64,000 nt of DNA from Frondihabitans sucicola (GTDB lineage Bacteria; Actinomycetota; Actinomycetes; Actinomycetales; Microbacteriaceae). Of the stretch, positions 32,635 through 42,601 are shown piece after piece. Position 1 is the first letter of the stretch, and each line of letters begins with the position of its first letter. Below the pieces are notes generated by a model. It was given only the letters and a program-made list of their open reading frames with translations. It was not told where the DNA came from and searched no databases. Made by a program: the position numbers and the translations under genes. The stretch covers positions 1,054,001 to 1,118,000 of the forward strand of contig NZ_AP027732.1 of assembly GCF_030296615.1 (NCBI RefSeq). The letters run 5' to 3'.

Positions 32635-35600
32635 TCACGAGCGCAACCGCACGCCGCTCGGCGTCGGCGCGAAGCCGGCGGCCCGGAGAGCGTCGCCGAA
32701 CGGACTGCCGAGGACGAACTCGCCGTCGACCCGTTCGACGGCCAGCTTGCCGAGGCGTGCGCGCACCACCGCGGCGAGAGAAGTGGCAGCGGCGGCCAGG
32801 TCGGCTTCGCCCGGCTCATCGAACGTGAGGATCGTCTTTCCGCCCCGCTCGACGTAGACGACGAGTCGGCCGTCGACGAGCACGACCAGCGCGCCGGCCT
32901 TGCGGCCGGGCCGGTGCCCGCGGGGGAGTCGTCGGGCACGGCCGGCCACGGGAGGGCTGCTCCGTACGGGTTGGCCGGGTCGGTGGCCGCGAGCGTGATC
33001 ACGGGGAGGTCGGCGCCGCGCCCGGGGGCGGCGAGACCGTCGAGTGTCGAGCCGTCGCCGAACCCGCCGGCCCCGGCCGACGACCCGTCTCGGACGAAGG
33101 TGCGCAGGCGGTCGACGGTCGGCCCGGTCGCGAACTGCGCTGCTCCGAGGCCTTCCACGAAGTAGCCGCGTCGGGCGCGACCCGTTTCTTCGAACGACGA
33201 GAGCACCTTGTAGACGGTCGAAAAGCCGCCGCGGACGCCCTCGTTGACCACGGCGCCTCGGGTGACGACGCCGTGCCGCTCGAGGAGAAGCTCGGCCTGG
33301 GCGGCCGCGCGGATCGTCGCGTCGGGCTCGGCCAGGGGCAGCAGCGACCAGCGGCCGCCGACCGTGGGCGGCCCGGACTGGCGGGGCAGGACCGCGCGGG
33401 GCCGGCCGCGGTACGACGCGCGCGACCGGGTGGGGGTGCGCGGTCGGGGTGGCCGGCCGCCGACCTGCGTGCGGAGCGGGGCGAAGGTGTCGTTGGTGAT
33501 CTGGCTCTGCCAGACGAGATCCCAGATGGCCGTGGCGAGTGCCTGGTCGTCGGTGGATCCGACCGCATCGGACAGCTGCCGGAAGAAGAAGGCGCCGCCA
33601 CCGGCCAGAGCGGCGAGCACCTCGCGCTGCAGCTCGGTCGTCTCGGTCGTGGACGGCTCGGGGAGGGTGACCTGCGCGCCGTCGGCGAGGTGGAGGCTCA
33701 CCCAGCCGTCGTTGCCGGGAAGCGCGCCGGCACCCGACCAGATGACCTCGCCGGTCGCGGTGAGCTCGTCGAGCATGCCGGTCGAGTACTCGGGGATTCT
33801 GGCGGGCAGGATCAGCGACTCCCACGCCGAGGCTGGAAGGGTCACCCCGCTGAGCTGGTCGACCACCTGGAGGACGCCGTCGAGCCCTCGGAGACCCGAG
33901 CCGCGAGCACCGGTCGCGACGTGCTGCCACGCCGGGAGGAACCGCCCGAGGGTGTCGCCCGAGACGGGCTCGACCTCGTGCCGAAGCGCGGCCAGCGACC
34001 GACTGCGCAGCTTGCGGAGAACCTCCGCGTCGCACCACTCGCTGCCCTGGCGGTCGGGCCGGAACTCGCCCTCGACGACGCGCCGCTGCGTGCCCAACCT
34101 GCGGAGGGTCTCGAGGACGACGGCCGTGCCGAGGCCGAGGCGCCGCGCGACGTCGACGGGTGCGAAGGGCGCGTGCGTGCGGGCGAATCGGCCGACGAGG
34201 TCGCCGAGCGGGTCGTCGACCGGTTCGACGAAGGCGGACGGGACGCCGATCGGAAGGTTGACGCCGAGGGCGTCGCGCAGGCGGCTGGCGTCTTCGATGC
34301 TGGCCCAGCGGTCGTCGCCGGCGTGGGTGAAGCGGAGAACGCGGTTGTTCCACGCCAGGGCGGACAGGGCCGCCTCGATCTCGGCGTGGGCGTCGTCCGA
34401 CGGGCCGCCCGTCGGCAGGGAGTCGGCGGAAGCCGACCCGGCAGCCCCCGACGATCCACCCGCCGGGCCACCGGTCGACCCTGCCGAAGCAGCCAACCAG
34501 CTCCGCTCGACGATCTCGTCAGTCGACAGGGGCCCGAGGAGCCGCAGCAGGTCGACGACGCCCTCGATGTCGCGCGCTCGACGGTCGGGCGCGAGCCGCT
34601 GAAGCTCGAGCTCGTGCTGCTCGATGACATCGGCGTCGAGCAGCTCGCGCAGCTCGGCGCGGCCCAGCAGCTCGGCGAGGAGCGTCGAGTCGAGCGAGAG
34701 GGCGGCCGCTCGTCGCTCGGCCAGCGGCGAGTCGCCCTCGTACATGAACGCTGCGACATAGCCGAACAGGAGGGACCGCGCGAAGGGCGAGGGAACTTCG
34801 GTCTCAGTCTCGACGACTCGGATCTCGCGGCGCGTGAGCTCGTCGGTCAGCTGCATCAGCGCCGGGAGGTCGTAGACGTCTTGCAGGACCTCGCGGACCG
34901 CCTCGAGCACGATCGGGAAGGTCGGGTACTTGCGAGCGACGTCGAGCAGTTGCGAGGCCCGCTGCCGCTGCTGCCAGAGCGGCGACCGCTTGCCCGGGTT
35001 GTAGCGCGGCAGCAGGAGGGCGCGTGCGGCGCACTCCCGGAAGCGGGACGAGAACAGTGCCGACCCGCCGACCTCCTCGGTGACGATGGCGTCGAGGTCG
35101 TCGCGCTCGAACGTGAACAGGTCGGCACCCGGGGTTCGGCGTCGGTGTCGGGGATGCGCACGACGATGCCGTCGTCGGCGGCCATGGCGGAGCCGTCGAT
35201 GCCGAGTCGGTCGCGGATGCGCGCCGAGACGGCCAGGGCCCAGGGGCGTGCACTCGCATGCCGTACGGGGAATGCAGGATCAGCCGCCAGTCGCCGAGCT
35301 CGTCGCGGAACCTCTCGACGACGAGCGTGGTGTCGGTCGGGACGTGGCCGGCGACGTCTCGCTGCTCGGTGAGGAACGCGAGCAGGTTCTTCGCCGCGCG
35401 TTCGTCGAGCCCTCCGGCGACGACGCGAGCGGTAGCCTCCTGCTCGCTCGACGTGGAGAGCTCACGCGTGTAGGCGCCGATCGCCCGGCCCAGCTCGGCC
35501 GGCCTGCCGATGCCGTCGCCCTTCCAGAACGGAACGCGACCCGGCTGACCGTAGGCCGGCGAGACGAGGACCCGGTCGTGCGTGATGTCTTCGATGCGCC

Positions 35601-37442
35601 AGCTCGTGGCCCCGAGCGCGAAGACGTCGCCGACCCGCGACTCGTAGACCATCTCTTCGTCGAGCTCGCCGACGCGGGCCGCCTTCTCGCCGACCATGAA
35701 GACGCCGAACAGCCCGCGGTCGGGGATCGTGCCGCCGCTGGTGACGGCGAGACGCTGGGCGCCGGGCCGACCCGTGAGGGTGCCGTGCACGCGATCCCAG
35801 ACGATGCGGGGTCGGAGCTCGGCGAACTCGTCGGACGGATACTTGCCGCTGAGCAGGTCGAGGGTGGCCTCGTAGGCGGACCGCGGAAGCGAGGCGAAGG
35901 GCGCGCTGCGTCGCACGGTGTCGAACCACTCGTCGATGTTCACCTCGCCGAGGGCGACCGCCGCGACCGTCTGCTGCGCCAGGACGTCGAGCGGGTTCGC
36001 CGGCACCTGGAGCTCTTCGATCAGCCCGGCGACCATGCGCTCGGCGGCGACGGCCGAGTGGATGAGGTCGGCGCGGTGCTTCGGGAACAGCACGCCTCGC
36101 GACACCTCGCCGACCTGGTGCCCGGCCCGCCCGACGCGCTGGAGGCCGCTCGCCACCGACGGCGGCGACTCGACCTGGACGACGAGGTCGACGGCACCCA
36201 TGTCGATGCCGAGTTCGAGGAACTCGTCGCGACGACGCAGCGGAGCCGGCCGCTCTTGAGGTCGTCTTCGATGATCGCCCGCTGGTCTTTGCTGACCGAC
36301 CCGTGATGCGCGCGTGCGAGCAACGGCTCGGCGCCGGTGGTCTGGCCCGAGCTCATCATCTGAGCCGGAGGCGAACCGACGGGCACGGGGGCGGGGCCCA
36401 GGTCGTTGCCGCCCGGGCGCCGGGTGGCGGCGATGTCGTCGTCGGTGCCCGGGGATCCGGCGCTCTCGAATGCCCCGGCCGTGACGAGCGCGCCCTCGTC
36501 GGCGGTCACCGGGCCGAAGGTGCGCTCGACGTAGATGTCGTTGAGCCGCGCCGTCAGCCGCTCGGCGAGGCGACGCGAGTTCGCGAAGACGATGGTGGAG
36601 CGGTGCTCGAGGATCAGGTCGACGATGCCCTCTTCGACGTGGGGCCAGATGGACCCCTGCGGGGCGGAGCCGGCCGCCGACCCTTCGAGCGGGCCGGCGG
36701 TGCCCAGCTCGGTCATGTCGTCGACCGGGACCACGACGCGGAGGTCGAATTTCTTCTCGGAGGCGGGTGCCACGATCGCCACCGGCGCGCTGCCGCCGAG
36801 GAACCGTGCCACCTCTTCGGGCGGCCGCACGGTCGCGGAGAGGCCGATGCGCTGGGCGGGCTTCTCGAGCAGGGCGTCGAGGCGCTCGAGCGAGAGCGCC
36901 AGGTGCGCCCCGCGCTTGGTGGAGGCGACGGCGTGCACCTCGTCGACGATGACGGTCTCGACCCCGCGGAGGTTCTCTCGGGCCGCCGACGTGAGCATGA
37001 GGAACAGCGACTCGGGCGTCGTGATCAGGATGTCGGGGGCAGGCGCTGCAGCAGTCGCCGCTCGGCCGAGCTGGTATCGCCGGATCGCACGCCCACCGTG
37101 ATCTCGGGCGCTTCGGTGCCGAGACGGCGGGCCGTCTGCGTGACGCCGACCAGCGGGGAGCGGAGGTTGCGCTCGACGTCGACGCCGAGGGCCTTGAGCG
37201 GGGAGATGTAGAGCACTCGCGTGCGGTGCATCTTCTCTTCGGGCGGGGAGACGACGCGAGCTTGTCGATCGACCACAGGAACGACGCCAGCGTCTTGCCG
37301 GAGCCGGTCGGCGCGATGACCAGGGCGTTCGCCCCGCTGGAGATGGCTTGCCAGGCCCCTCCTGCGCGTGCGTCGGACGCGCGAAAGCACCCCGGAACCA
37401 CGTGGCGGTGGCCGGGGAGAAGCGGTCGAGGACGTCTGGCAT
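32635..37442 (-). pseudogene. lhr: Lhr-type ATP-dependent helicase, seven frame breaks
   Basis: The reading frame changes seven times, but read across frames the gene is a complete Lhr of about 1,604 residues, the usual size. Seen in order: FSPATATWFRGAFARPTHAQ, Walker A APTGSGKT, YISPLKALGVDVERNL, ILITTPESL, DEVHAV, HRSTIVFANSRRLAERL, GIDMGAVDLVVQVESPPSVASGLQRVGRAGH, and the long C-terminal Lhr-specific part ending SPFGDALRAAGFAPTPSGVRLRS. Breaks lie near 37357, 37246, 37037, 36220, 35244, 35130 and 32924; each is healed by one added C (minus-strand reading), nearly all in short runs. The length then becomes an exact multiple of three. Lhr unwinds DNA/RNA hybrids in repair. Almost certainly intact in the organism. 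Confidence 0.85.
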
Positions 37443-37550
37443 GGTCGGACCATCTTCCCCCGGGCCACTGACATTGGTGCGGGCTGTTCCCAGGCGGCCG
37501 AGCCGGAGAAAACCACGGCGGTGACACCGGCAGGCGATAGCGTGGCATCC

Positions 37551-38195
37551 ATGCCCACGCTGCTGCACCTCGACTCCTCCGCCGACCTCGTCACCTCCCG
37601 CTCGCGCGCCATCACGAAGGCCTTCGCCGACTCCTGGCGGGCGCAGGGCGACGACCACACGGTCGTGTACCGCGACCTCCACCGCGACCAGCTGCCCCAC
37701 CTGTCGAACGCCGACCTGCACTTCCCGGGGCCGCTGCGCCCCGTCGATTCAGACGTCGACCCCGAGCAGGAGGTCCTGCAGAACGAGCTCATCGCCGAGC
37801 TGCTCGCCGCCGACGTCCTGCTCGTCGGTGTCCCGCTGTACAACTACTCCCTGCCCTCGACGCTCAAGGCCTGGGTCGACTACATCCACGTGCCGAGCGT
37901 CACCGCCCCGTTCGGCACCGACGAGTCGCAGCCGCTCGCCGGCCGACCGGCGATCCTCGTCTCGACCCGAGGCGGCACCTACGACCGCAACACCCCGACC
38001 GAGTTCGACGACCACGCCGTCCCGGCCCTTCAGCTCATCCTCGGCGGCGCCCTCGGCATGCGCGTCGAGACCATCGTCGACACCCGCACGCTGAGCGAGC
38101 GTTTCGGGGCTCCGCAGGCAGAGGTCGAGAAGCAGCACGCCGAGTTCGACGCGGCGATCGACGCTGCGACGTCGGCGGCGCACCGGCTGGGCTGA
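37551..38195 (+). CDS. azoR: FMN-dependent NADH-azoreductase family protein
   Basis: A 214-residue flavodoxin-like quinone/azo reductase: LLHLDSSADLVTSRSRAITKAFADSW at the N-terminus (FMN phosphate loop), GVPLYNYSLPSTLKAWVDYI (family motif P-x-YN-x-x-P-x-x-LK-x-WID) and SRGG-like VSTRGGTY. It reduces quinones or azo compounds with NAD(P)H in the cytoplasm. TAGCGT seven bases before the ATG suggests a leaderless transcript. Divergent from lhr. Confidence 0.9.
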   Translation: MPTLLHLDSSADLVTSRSRAITKAFADSWRAQGDDHTVVYRDLHRDQLPHLSNADLHFPGPLRPVDSDVDPEQEVLQNELIAELLAADVLLVGVPLYNYSLPSTLKAWVDYIHVPSVTAPFGTDESQPLAGRPAILVSTRGGTYDRNTPTEFDDHAVPALQLILGGALGMRVETIVDTRTLSERFGAPQAEVEKQHAEFDAAIDAATSAAHRLG

Positions 38196-38257
38196 TCCTG
38201 CGCCCGGGCCGCTCTCCGCGCCGAGTGACCCGCGACCGGCGGCAATAGACTCGACCC

Positions 38258-39240
38258 ATGGAACAACGACGTCTCGGCCGCACCGCACGCGAAGTCTCGG
38301 TCATCGGGCTGGGCACCTGGCAGTTGGGCGGCGACTGGGGCGAGGTCGACGACAGCACCGCCTTCGCCATTCTCGATGCCAGCACCGAAGCCGGCGTCAC
38401 CTTCTTCGACACGGCCGACGTCTACGGCGACGGCCGCAGCGAGAAGACCATCGGTCAGTGGCGGCGCAGCAACGAGGACGCCCCGCTCACCGTGGCCACG
38501 AAGATGGGTCGGCGAGAGGCGCAGGATCCCGAGAACTACACCCGCAAGAACTTCATCGCGTGGGTCGACCGTTCGCGCCGCAATCTCGGCACCGACACCC
38601 TCGACCTCGTGCAGTTGCACTGCCCTCCCACGCCCGTCTTCCACGACGCCGCCGTGTACGACGCGCTCGACGAGCTGGTGCAGCGCGAGGCCATCGCCGC
38701 CTACGGTGTCAGCGTCGAGGAGACGGCCCAGGCGCTCACTGCGATCGAGCACCCGAACCTCACGAGCGTGCAGATCATCCTGAACGCGTTCCGGCTCAAG
38801 CCGCTCGACGAGGTGCTGCCGGCCGCCCGAGAGGCCGGCGTCGCGATCATCGCGCGCGTGCCGCTCGCCAGCGGTCTGCTGAGCGGCAAGTACACCGCCG
38901 AGACCGAGTTCGCGCCGAACGACCACCGCACGTTCAACCGCCACGGCGAGGCCTTCGACCAGGGGAGACCTTCTCGGGCGTCGACTTCGAGACGGGTGTC
39001 GAGGCGGCGAAGGCATTCTCCGACCTCCACCCCGAGGGCGTCTCGACCGCGCAGTCGGCCCTCAAGTGGATTGTCGAGCAGCCCGGCGTCACCACGGTCA
39101 TCCCGGGGGCCCGGACCGTGGAGCAGGCGCGCGCCAACGCCGAGGCGGGCGACGTCCCCGCCCTCGGCGACGAGTTCCACGATCGCGCCGAGCGTTTGTA
39201 CGACCGGTACTTCCGCGCCAGCATCCACTCCCGCTGGTGA
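38258..39240 (+). pseudogene. aldo/keto reductase, frame broken at about 38964
   Basis: A 327-residue AKR with the catalytic tetrad visible: Asp in FFDTADVYG, Tyr in VYGDG, Lys in ATKMG, His in LVQLHCPP. The NADPH region is PGARTVEQARAN. After GEAFDQ the frame slips; one added G in GGGG at 38962-38965 gives DQGETFSGVDFETGVEAAKAF. TAGACT at 38246-38251 lies six bases before the ATG (leaderless pattern). The stop overlaps the MFS gene by GTGA. Probably intact in the organism. Confidence 0.85.
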
Positions 39241-40499
39241 GCGCCGACGCGAGCGCCGGGGGAGGCTCCGAGCACAGCGTCGGCGGGTTCCGGGTCTACA
39301 CCGAGCTCCTCGGGCCGCGCCAACGGCGGTCGCTGTTCGCCGCCGGCATCGCAGCGCGTCTGCCGATGGCCCTGGTCGGCTTCAGCATCCTCTTCTTCGT
39401 GCACGCCACCTCGGGTTCGTTCGCGACGGCGGGCTTCGCCTCCGGTCTCGCGGTGGCCGCGATGGCGGCCACCAGTCCGGTCTTCGGCCGGATCGCCGAT
39501 CGCCGCGGCCAGAAGGGCGGGCTGCTCCTCGCGGCCGTCGGGCACCCCATCGCCGTCGCCCTGCTCATCGTCGTCGGCCTCACCGGCGCGTTCCTCCCGG
39601 TCGTCTCGATCGCGGCGGCTCTCGTCGGTGCGACGGTCGCTCCGGTCGGGGCGTACATGCGTGCCCGCTGGTCCGCTCTGCTCGGGCCGACGCCGCAGCT
39701 GCAGGTCGCGTTCTCCCTGGAGGCCATCGCCGACGAGCTGGTCTGGGTCTTCGGTCCTGCGCTGGCGTCGCTCGTCTCCGGCCTGATCAACCCCGCGGCC
39801 GGCCTCGTGCTCTCGGCCATCGCCGGCACTCTCGGCGCACTGTGGCTCCGACGCGGTGCCGACGTCGCCGTGGCTCCGGCGCCCACGTCCGGCAGACGCC
39901 ACACGTTCGCCCCCTGGAAGTCGCGCCGCCTCGTCGCGGTCCTCATCGCCAACGCGGGGCTCGGTGTCGTCTTCGGCGTGAACGACACGACCGTCGTCTC
40001 CTGGACCACGAGTGTCGGAATCCCCGAGGTGGCCGGCCTGGTGCTCACCGCCTATTCGATCGGCAGCGTGACCGGTGGATTCCTGATGGGCATGGTCCCG
40101 TCCAGGATCCCCGCCTACCGCCTGCTGGGCGCGGCCGCCCTCGCGTTCGCCGTGTTCTGGGGCATCCTGTCGCTCGCGCCCGGGCCGATGTGGCTGTTCC
40201 TGTTCGGGTTGTTCGCCGGGGCGACGATCACGCCGTTCACGATCTCGACCAACCGCGTGCTGCACGAGAACACCCCGGCCGCCGTCTTCACGGAGGCCCT
40301 GGCCTGGGTGTCGGCCTTCGTCGTCGGGGCGATGGCCTTCGGCAACTTCCTCGGCGGCCTCATCGACCAGCAGATCGGGCCCAGCGCGGGCTTCGGATTC
40401 CTGGCGTACCTCGCGCCGATCCCGTTCGTGGTCATCGGCGTCGTCGGGATCCTGCCCGGTCGTCGCTCGTCTGCGGGCGTGGTCGACGCCGCGCGGTAG
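39237..40499 (+). CDS. MFS transporter
   Basis: A 420-residue major facilitator with about twelve hydrophobic segments and the loop 2-3 motif FGRIADRRGQKGGLL (MFS motif A). A second half begins near FAPWKSRRLVAVLIANAGLG. It is translationally coupled to the aldo/keto reductase (GTGA), so it may export the product or a related toxic aldehyde. Substrate unknown. Confidence 0.88.
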   Translation: MSADASAGGGSEHSVGGFRVYTELLGPRQRRSLFAAGIAARLPMALVGFSILFFVHATSGSFATAGFASGLAVAAMAATSPVFGRIADRRGQKGGLLLAAVGHPIAVALLIVVGLTGAFLPVVSIAAALVGATVAPVGAYMRARWSALLGPTPQLQVAFSLEAIADELVWVFGPALASLVSGLINPAAGLVLSAIAGTLGALWLRRGADVAVAPAPTSGRRHTFAPWKSRRLVAVLIANAGLGVVFGVNDTTVVSWTTSVGIPEVAGLVLTAYSIGSVTGGFLMGMVPSRIPAYRLLGAAALAFAVFWGILSLAPGPMWLFLFGLFAGATITPFTISTNRVLHENTPAAVFTEALAWVSAFVVGAMAFGNFLGGLIDQQIGPSAGFGFLAYLAPIPFVVIGVVGILPGRRSSAGVVDAAR

Positions 40500-40600
40500 C
40501 CGCCGACGGCCGCGACATCGAAGCCCGTGGAACGCCGCAGAGCGCACCGCGTGTACCCCGTCTGAACGCCCGCGGCCCCGTCGCCGGGTAGACCGAACCG

Positions 40601-41494
40601 ATGACCGACTCGATGTACACGCCCCAAGACCCCACCACGCAGTACCCCGGCCCGCCCTTCGAGAAGCAGCAGCAGTCCGGCCCCGGCGATGTGCACGACA
40701 TGAAGCCGCGCCCCGACCACGGCGAGGAGTCGTACGTCGGCTTCGGGCGCCTGGCCGGACGCAAGGCGCTCGTGACCGGTGCCGACTCCGGAATCGGCCG
40801 CGCCGTCGCGATCGCCTTCGCCCGCGAGGGGGCCGACGTCGCGCTCGCCTACCTGCCCGAGGAGGAGACGCAGGCCAAGGAAGTCGAGAAGCTGGTGCAG
40901 GATGCCGGACGCACGGCCGTGCTGATTCCGGGCGACCTGCAGGACGAGGCGTACAACACCGAGCTCGTCGAGAAGACCGTGGAGGCCCTCGGCGGCCTCG
41001 ACGTCCTGGCGCTGGTCGCCGGTGTGATGCCGACCGTCGACAGCATCGACGACTTCGAGACGGAGACGCTCGACCACGTGCTCAAGGCCAACATCTACTC
41101 GCTGTTCTGGACGACGAAGGCCGCGATGAAGCACCTGAAGCCGGGGGCGTCGATCATCACGACATCGTCGATCCAGGGCTTCGTGCCGTCGCCGTCGCTG
41201 GCGGAGTACGCGGTGTCGAAGGCGGGCATCGCGAACTGGACCCGCGCCATGGCGCAGCAACTCGCCGAGCGGGGCATCCGCGTCAACGGCGTCGCTCCCG
41301 GACCGGTCTGGACGCCGCTCCAGCCCGCGTTCGTGCCGCCCGAGAAGATCGAGTCGTTCGGCGAGGAGGCGGCTTACGGCCGTCCCGGTCAGCCGGCCGA
41401 GCTCGCGCCGCCGTTCGTGTTCCTCGCCTCGCAGGAGTCCAGCTACGTCAGCGGCGAGACCATCGCCGTGACGGGTGGCACGCCGACGCACTGA
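40601..41494 (+). CDS. SDR family oxidoreductase (general-stress type)
   Basis: A 297-residue short-chain dehydrogenase with the 45-residue N-terminal extension (PGPPFEKQQQSGPGDVHDMKP) of the Bacillus GsiB/YdaD-like stress SDRs. NADP motif TGADSGIGRAVA near 58, active site Ser in TTSSIQG, Tyr-x3-Lys in YAVSKAG, and a C-terminal YVSGETIAVTGG. TAGACC at 40589-40594 lies six bases before the ATG. Confidence 0.92.
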   Translation: MTDSMYTPQDPTTQYPGPPFEKQQQSGPGDVHDMKPRPDHGEESYVGFGRLAGRKALVTGADSGIGRAVAIAFAREGADVALAYLPEEETQAKEVEKLVQDAGRTAVLIPGDLQDEAYNTELVEKTVEALGGLDVLALVAGVMPTVDSIDDFETETLDHVLKANIYSLFWTTKAAMKHLKPGASIITTSSIQGFVPSPSLAEYAVSKAGIANWTRAMAQQLAERGIRVNGVAPGPVWTPLQPAFVPPEKIESFGEEAAYGRPGQPAELAPPFVFLASQESSYVSGETIAVTGGTPTH

Positions 41495-41552
41495 CGCCGG
41501 GCCGATCCCGACTGCCTCTCCTTTTCGGGTTCCCCGCCCTCCCCGCCCTCCC

Positions 41553-41631
41553 GAAATCGAAGGGGATTTTCCGCCGATGCCCCGCCTTCCCGCCTGATCG
41601 GGCGGCCGGCCGGCGGATCCCCTTCGATTTC
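41553..41631. repeat. long palindromic repeat, copy 2
   Basis: Left arm GAAATCGAAGGGGAT (41553-41567) and right arm ATCCCCTTCGATTTC (41617-41631), extended on the inside by CCGCCG/CGGCGG (41571-41576, 41611-41616). It lies between the convergent SDR and gluconate-regulator genes, as the other two copies lie between convergent genes. Confidence 0.85.
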
Positions 41632-41640
41632 GGGAGGGCG

Positions 41641-41730
41641 GGCGGGCGAGAGGGAGGGAGGGCGAGAGGCGGCAGGGCAATGCAGGGCAATGCAGGGCAA
41701 TGCAGGGCAGGGCAGGGCAGGGGCGCAGGA
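41641..41730. repeat. purine-rich tract and 10-bp minisatellite
   Basis: A G/A-rich tract is followed by five 10-base units of TGCAGGGCAA type (41671-41720), the last two degraded to GGCAGGGCAG. It directly follows palindrome copy 2 and runs into the 3' end of the regulator gene. Confidence 0.8.
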
Positions 41731-42450
41731 TCAGCGCGCGGGCGCCTCGCGCACGAACTCGTCGAGCGTCGCGGTGAGCAGCTCGTCCGACCAGCGGTGC
41801 GCAGCAGTCGCATCGCGCTCCACGAGGGCCCGCGCGAGTTCGTTGTGGCGGTGTGCCGACGCCGGTGTGTACTCCGTGATGGTCAGTCGGCGCTCCTCGG
41901 TGCGCGTGCGTAGCAGCGCCTCGATGGTCGTGGCGAAGTGCGCCAGCACGGCGTTGCCCGAGCCGCGCAGGATCGAGGTGTGGAAGGCCACGTCGGCCTC
42001 CAGATACGCGCGCTGGTCACCGCTGGCGCTCGCCGAGACCATCGTCGCGGCCGCCCGCTGCACGAGGGACGCCTGCAGCGGCGTGAACGCCGTCGCAGCC
42101 AGGCGCGCGGCGACGGGTTCGAGCCCGAGCCGCAGTTCGAGGAGCTCGCGCATCTGCACGAAGTAGTCGCTGCTCCGGCCGCGCCATCCGATGACGAGCG
42201 GGTTCATGACGTCCCAGTCCTCGCGCGGGAGCACCTGGGTGCCGACGCGCTGCCGGGGTTCGACCATGCCGAGCGACTCGAGGACGCGCAGAGCCTCCCG
42301 CAGGACCGACCGGGAGACCGAGAAGCGCGCGCTCAGAACCTCGAGGTTCAGGATCGCGCCGCGCGGCAGGATCCCGTCGACGATCTCTTGACCGAGCGAC
42401 CTGACGACGTGCGAGTGCAAGCCGCGATCCGTTCCCGGGGTCCGAGCCAT
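41731..42450 (-). CDS. FadR-subfamily GntR regulator of gluconate genes
   Basis: A 239-residue regulator: winged helix (HVVRSLGQEIVDGILPRGAILNLEVLSARFSVSRSVLREALRVLESLGMVEPRQRVGTQV) and an FCD domain (RELLELRLGLEPVAARLAA; metal-type His in AFHTSILRGSGNAV and HRHNELARAL). Divergent from gntP-gntK, with a perfect palindrome in the shared promoter. It should repress gluconate uptake until gluconate or 6-phosphogluconate binds. The start at 42450 has GAGGTGG upstream. Confidence 0.9.
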   Translation of the reverse strand: MARTPGTDRGLHSHVVRSLGQEIVDGILPRGAILNLEVLSARFSVSRSVLREALRVLESLGMVEPRQRVGTQVLPREDWDVMNPLVIGWRGRSSDYFVQMRELLELRLGLEPVAARLAATAFTPLQASLVQRAAATMVSASASGDQRAYLEADVAFHTSILRGSGNAVLAHFATTIEALLRTRTEERRLTITEYTPASAHRHNELARALVERDATAAHRWSDELLTATLDEFVREAPAR

Positions 42451-42488
42451 TTGACCACCTCGTCGTTTCGTGACAGAGTCCATAAGTT

Positions 42489-42507
42489 CGATTAATCAGA
42501 TTAATCG
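42489..42507. promoter_or_regulatory. operator of the gluconate regulator
   Basis: CGATTAATCAGATTAATCG is a perfect 9-1-9 inverted repeat, AT-rich in a GC-rich genome, centred between the divergent regulator and gntP genes. Strong candidate for the GntR/FadR-type binding site. Confidence 0.85.
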
Positions 42508-42601
42508 GATGTCTTGCAGAACCAGTGTGCCGCATCGGCCGCCGGTTCGACTCACCAGACGATGGGGTCGCACGGAAGCGGTCCCGGAAGAGGACGACGA
42601 C

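Noticed and set aside
33273..35372. 699-codon open frame on the plus strand opposite lhr
   Set aside because: No recognisable domain and codon use opposite to real genes; shadow of the helicase.
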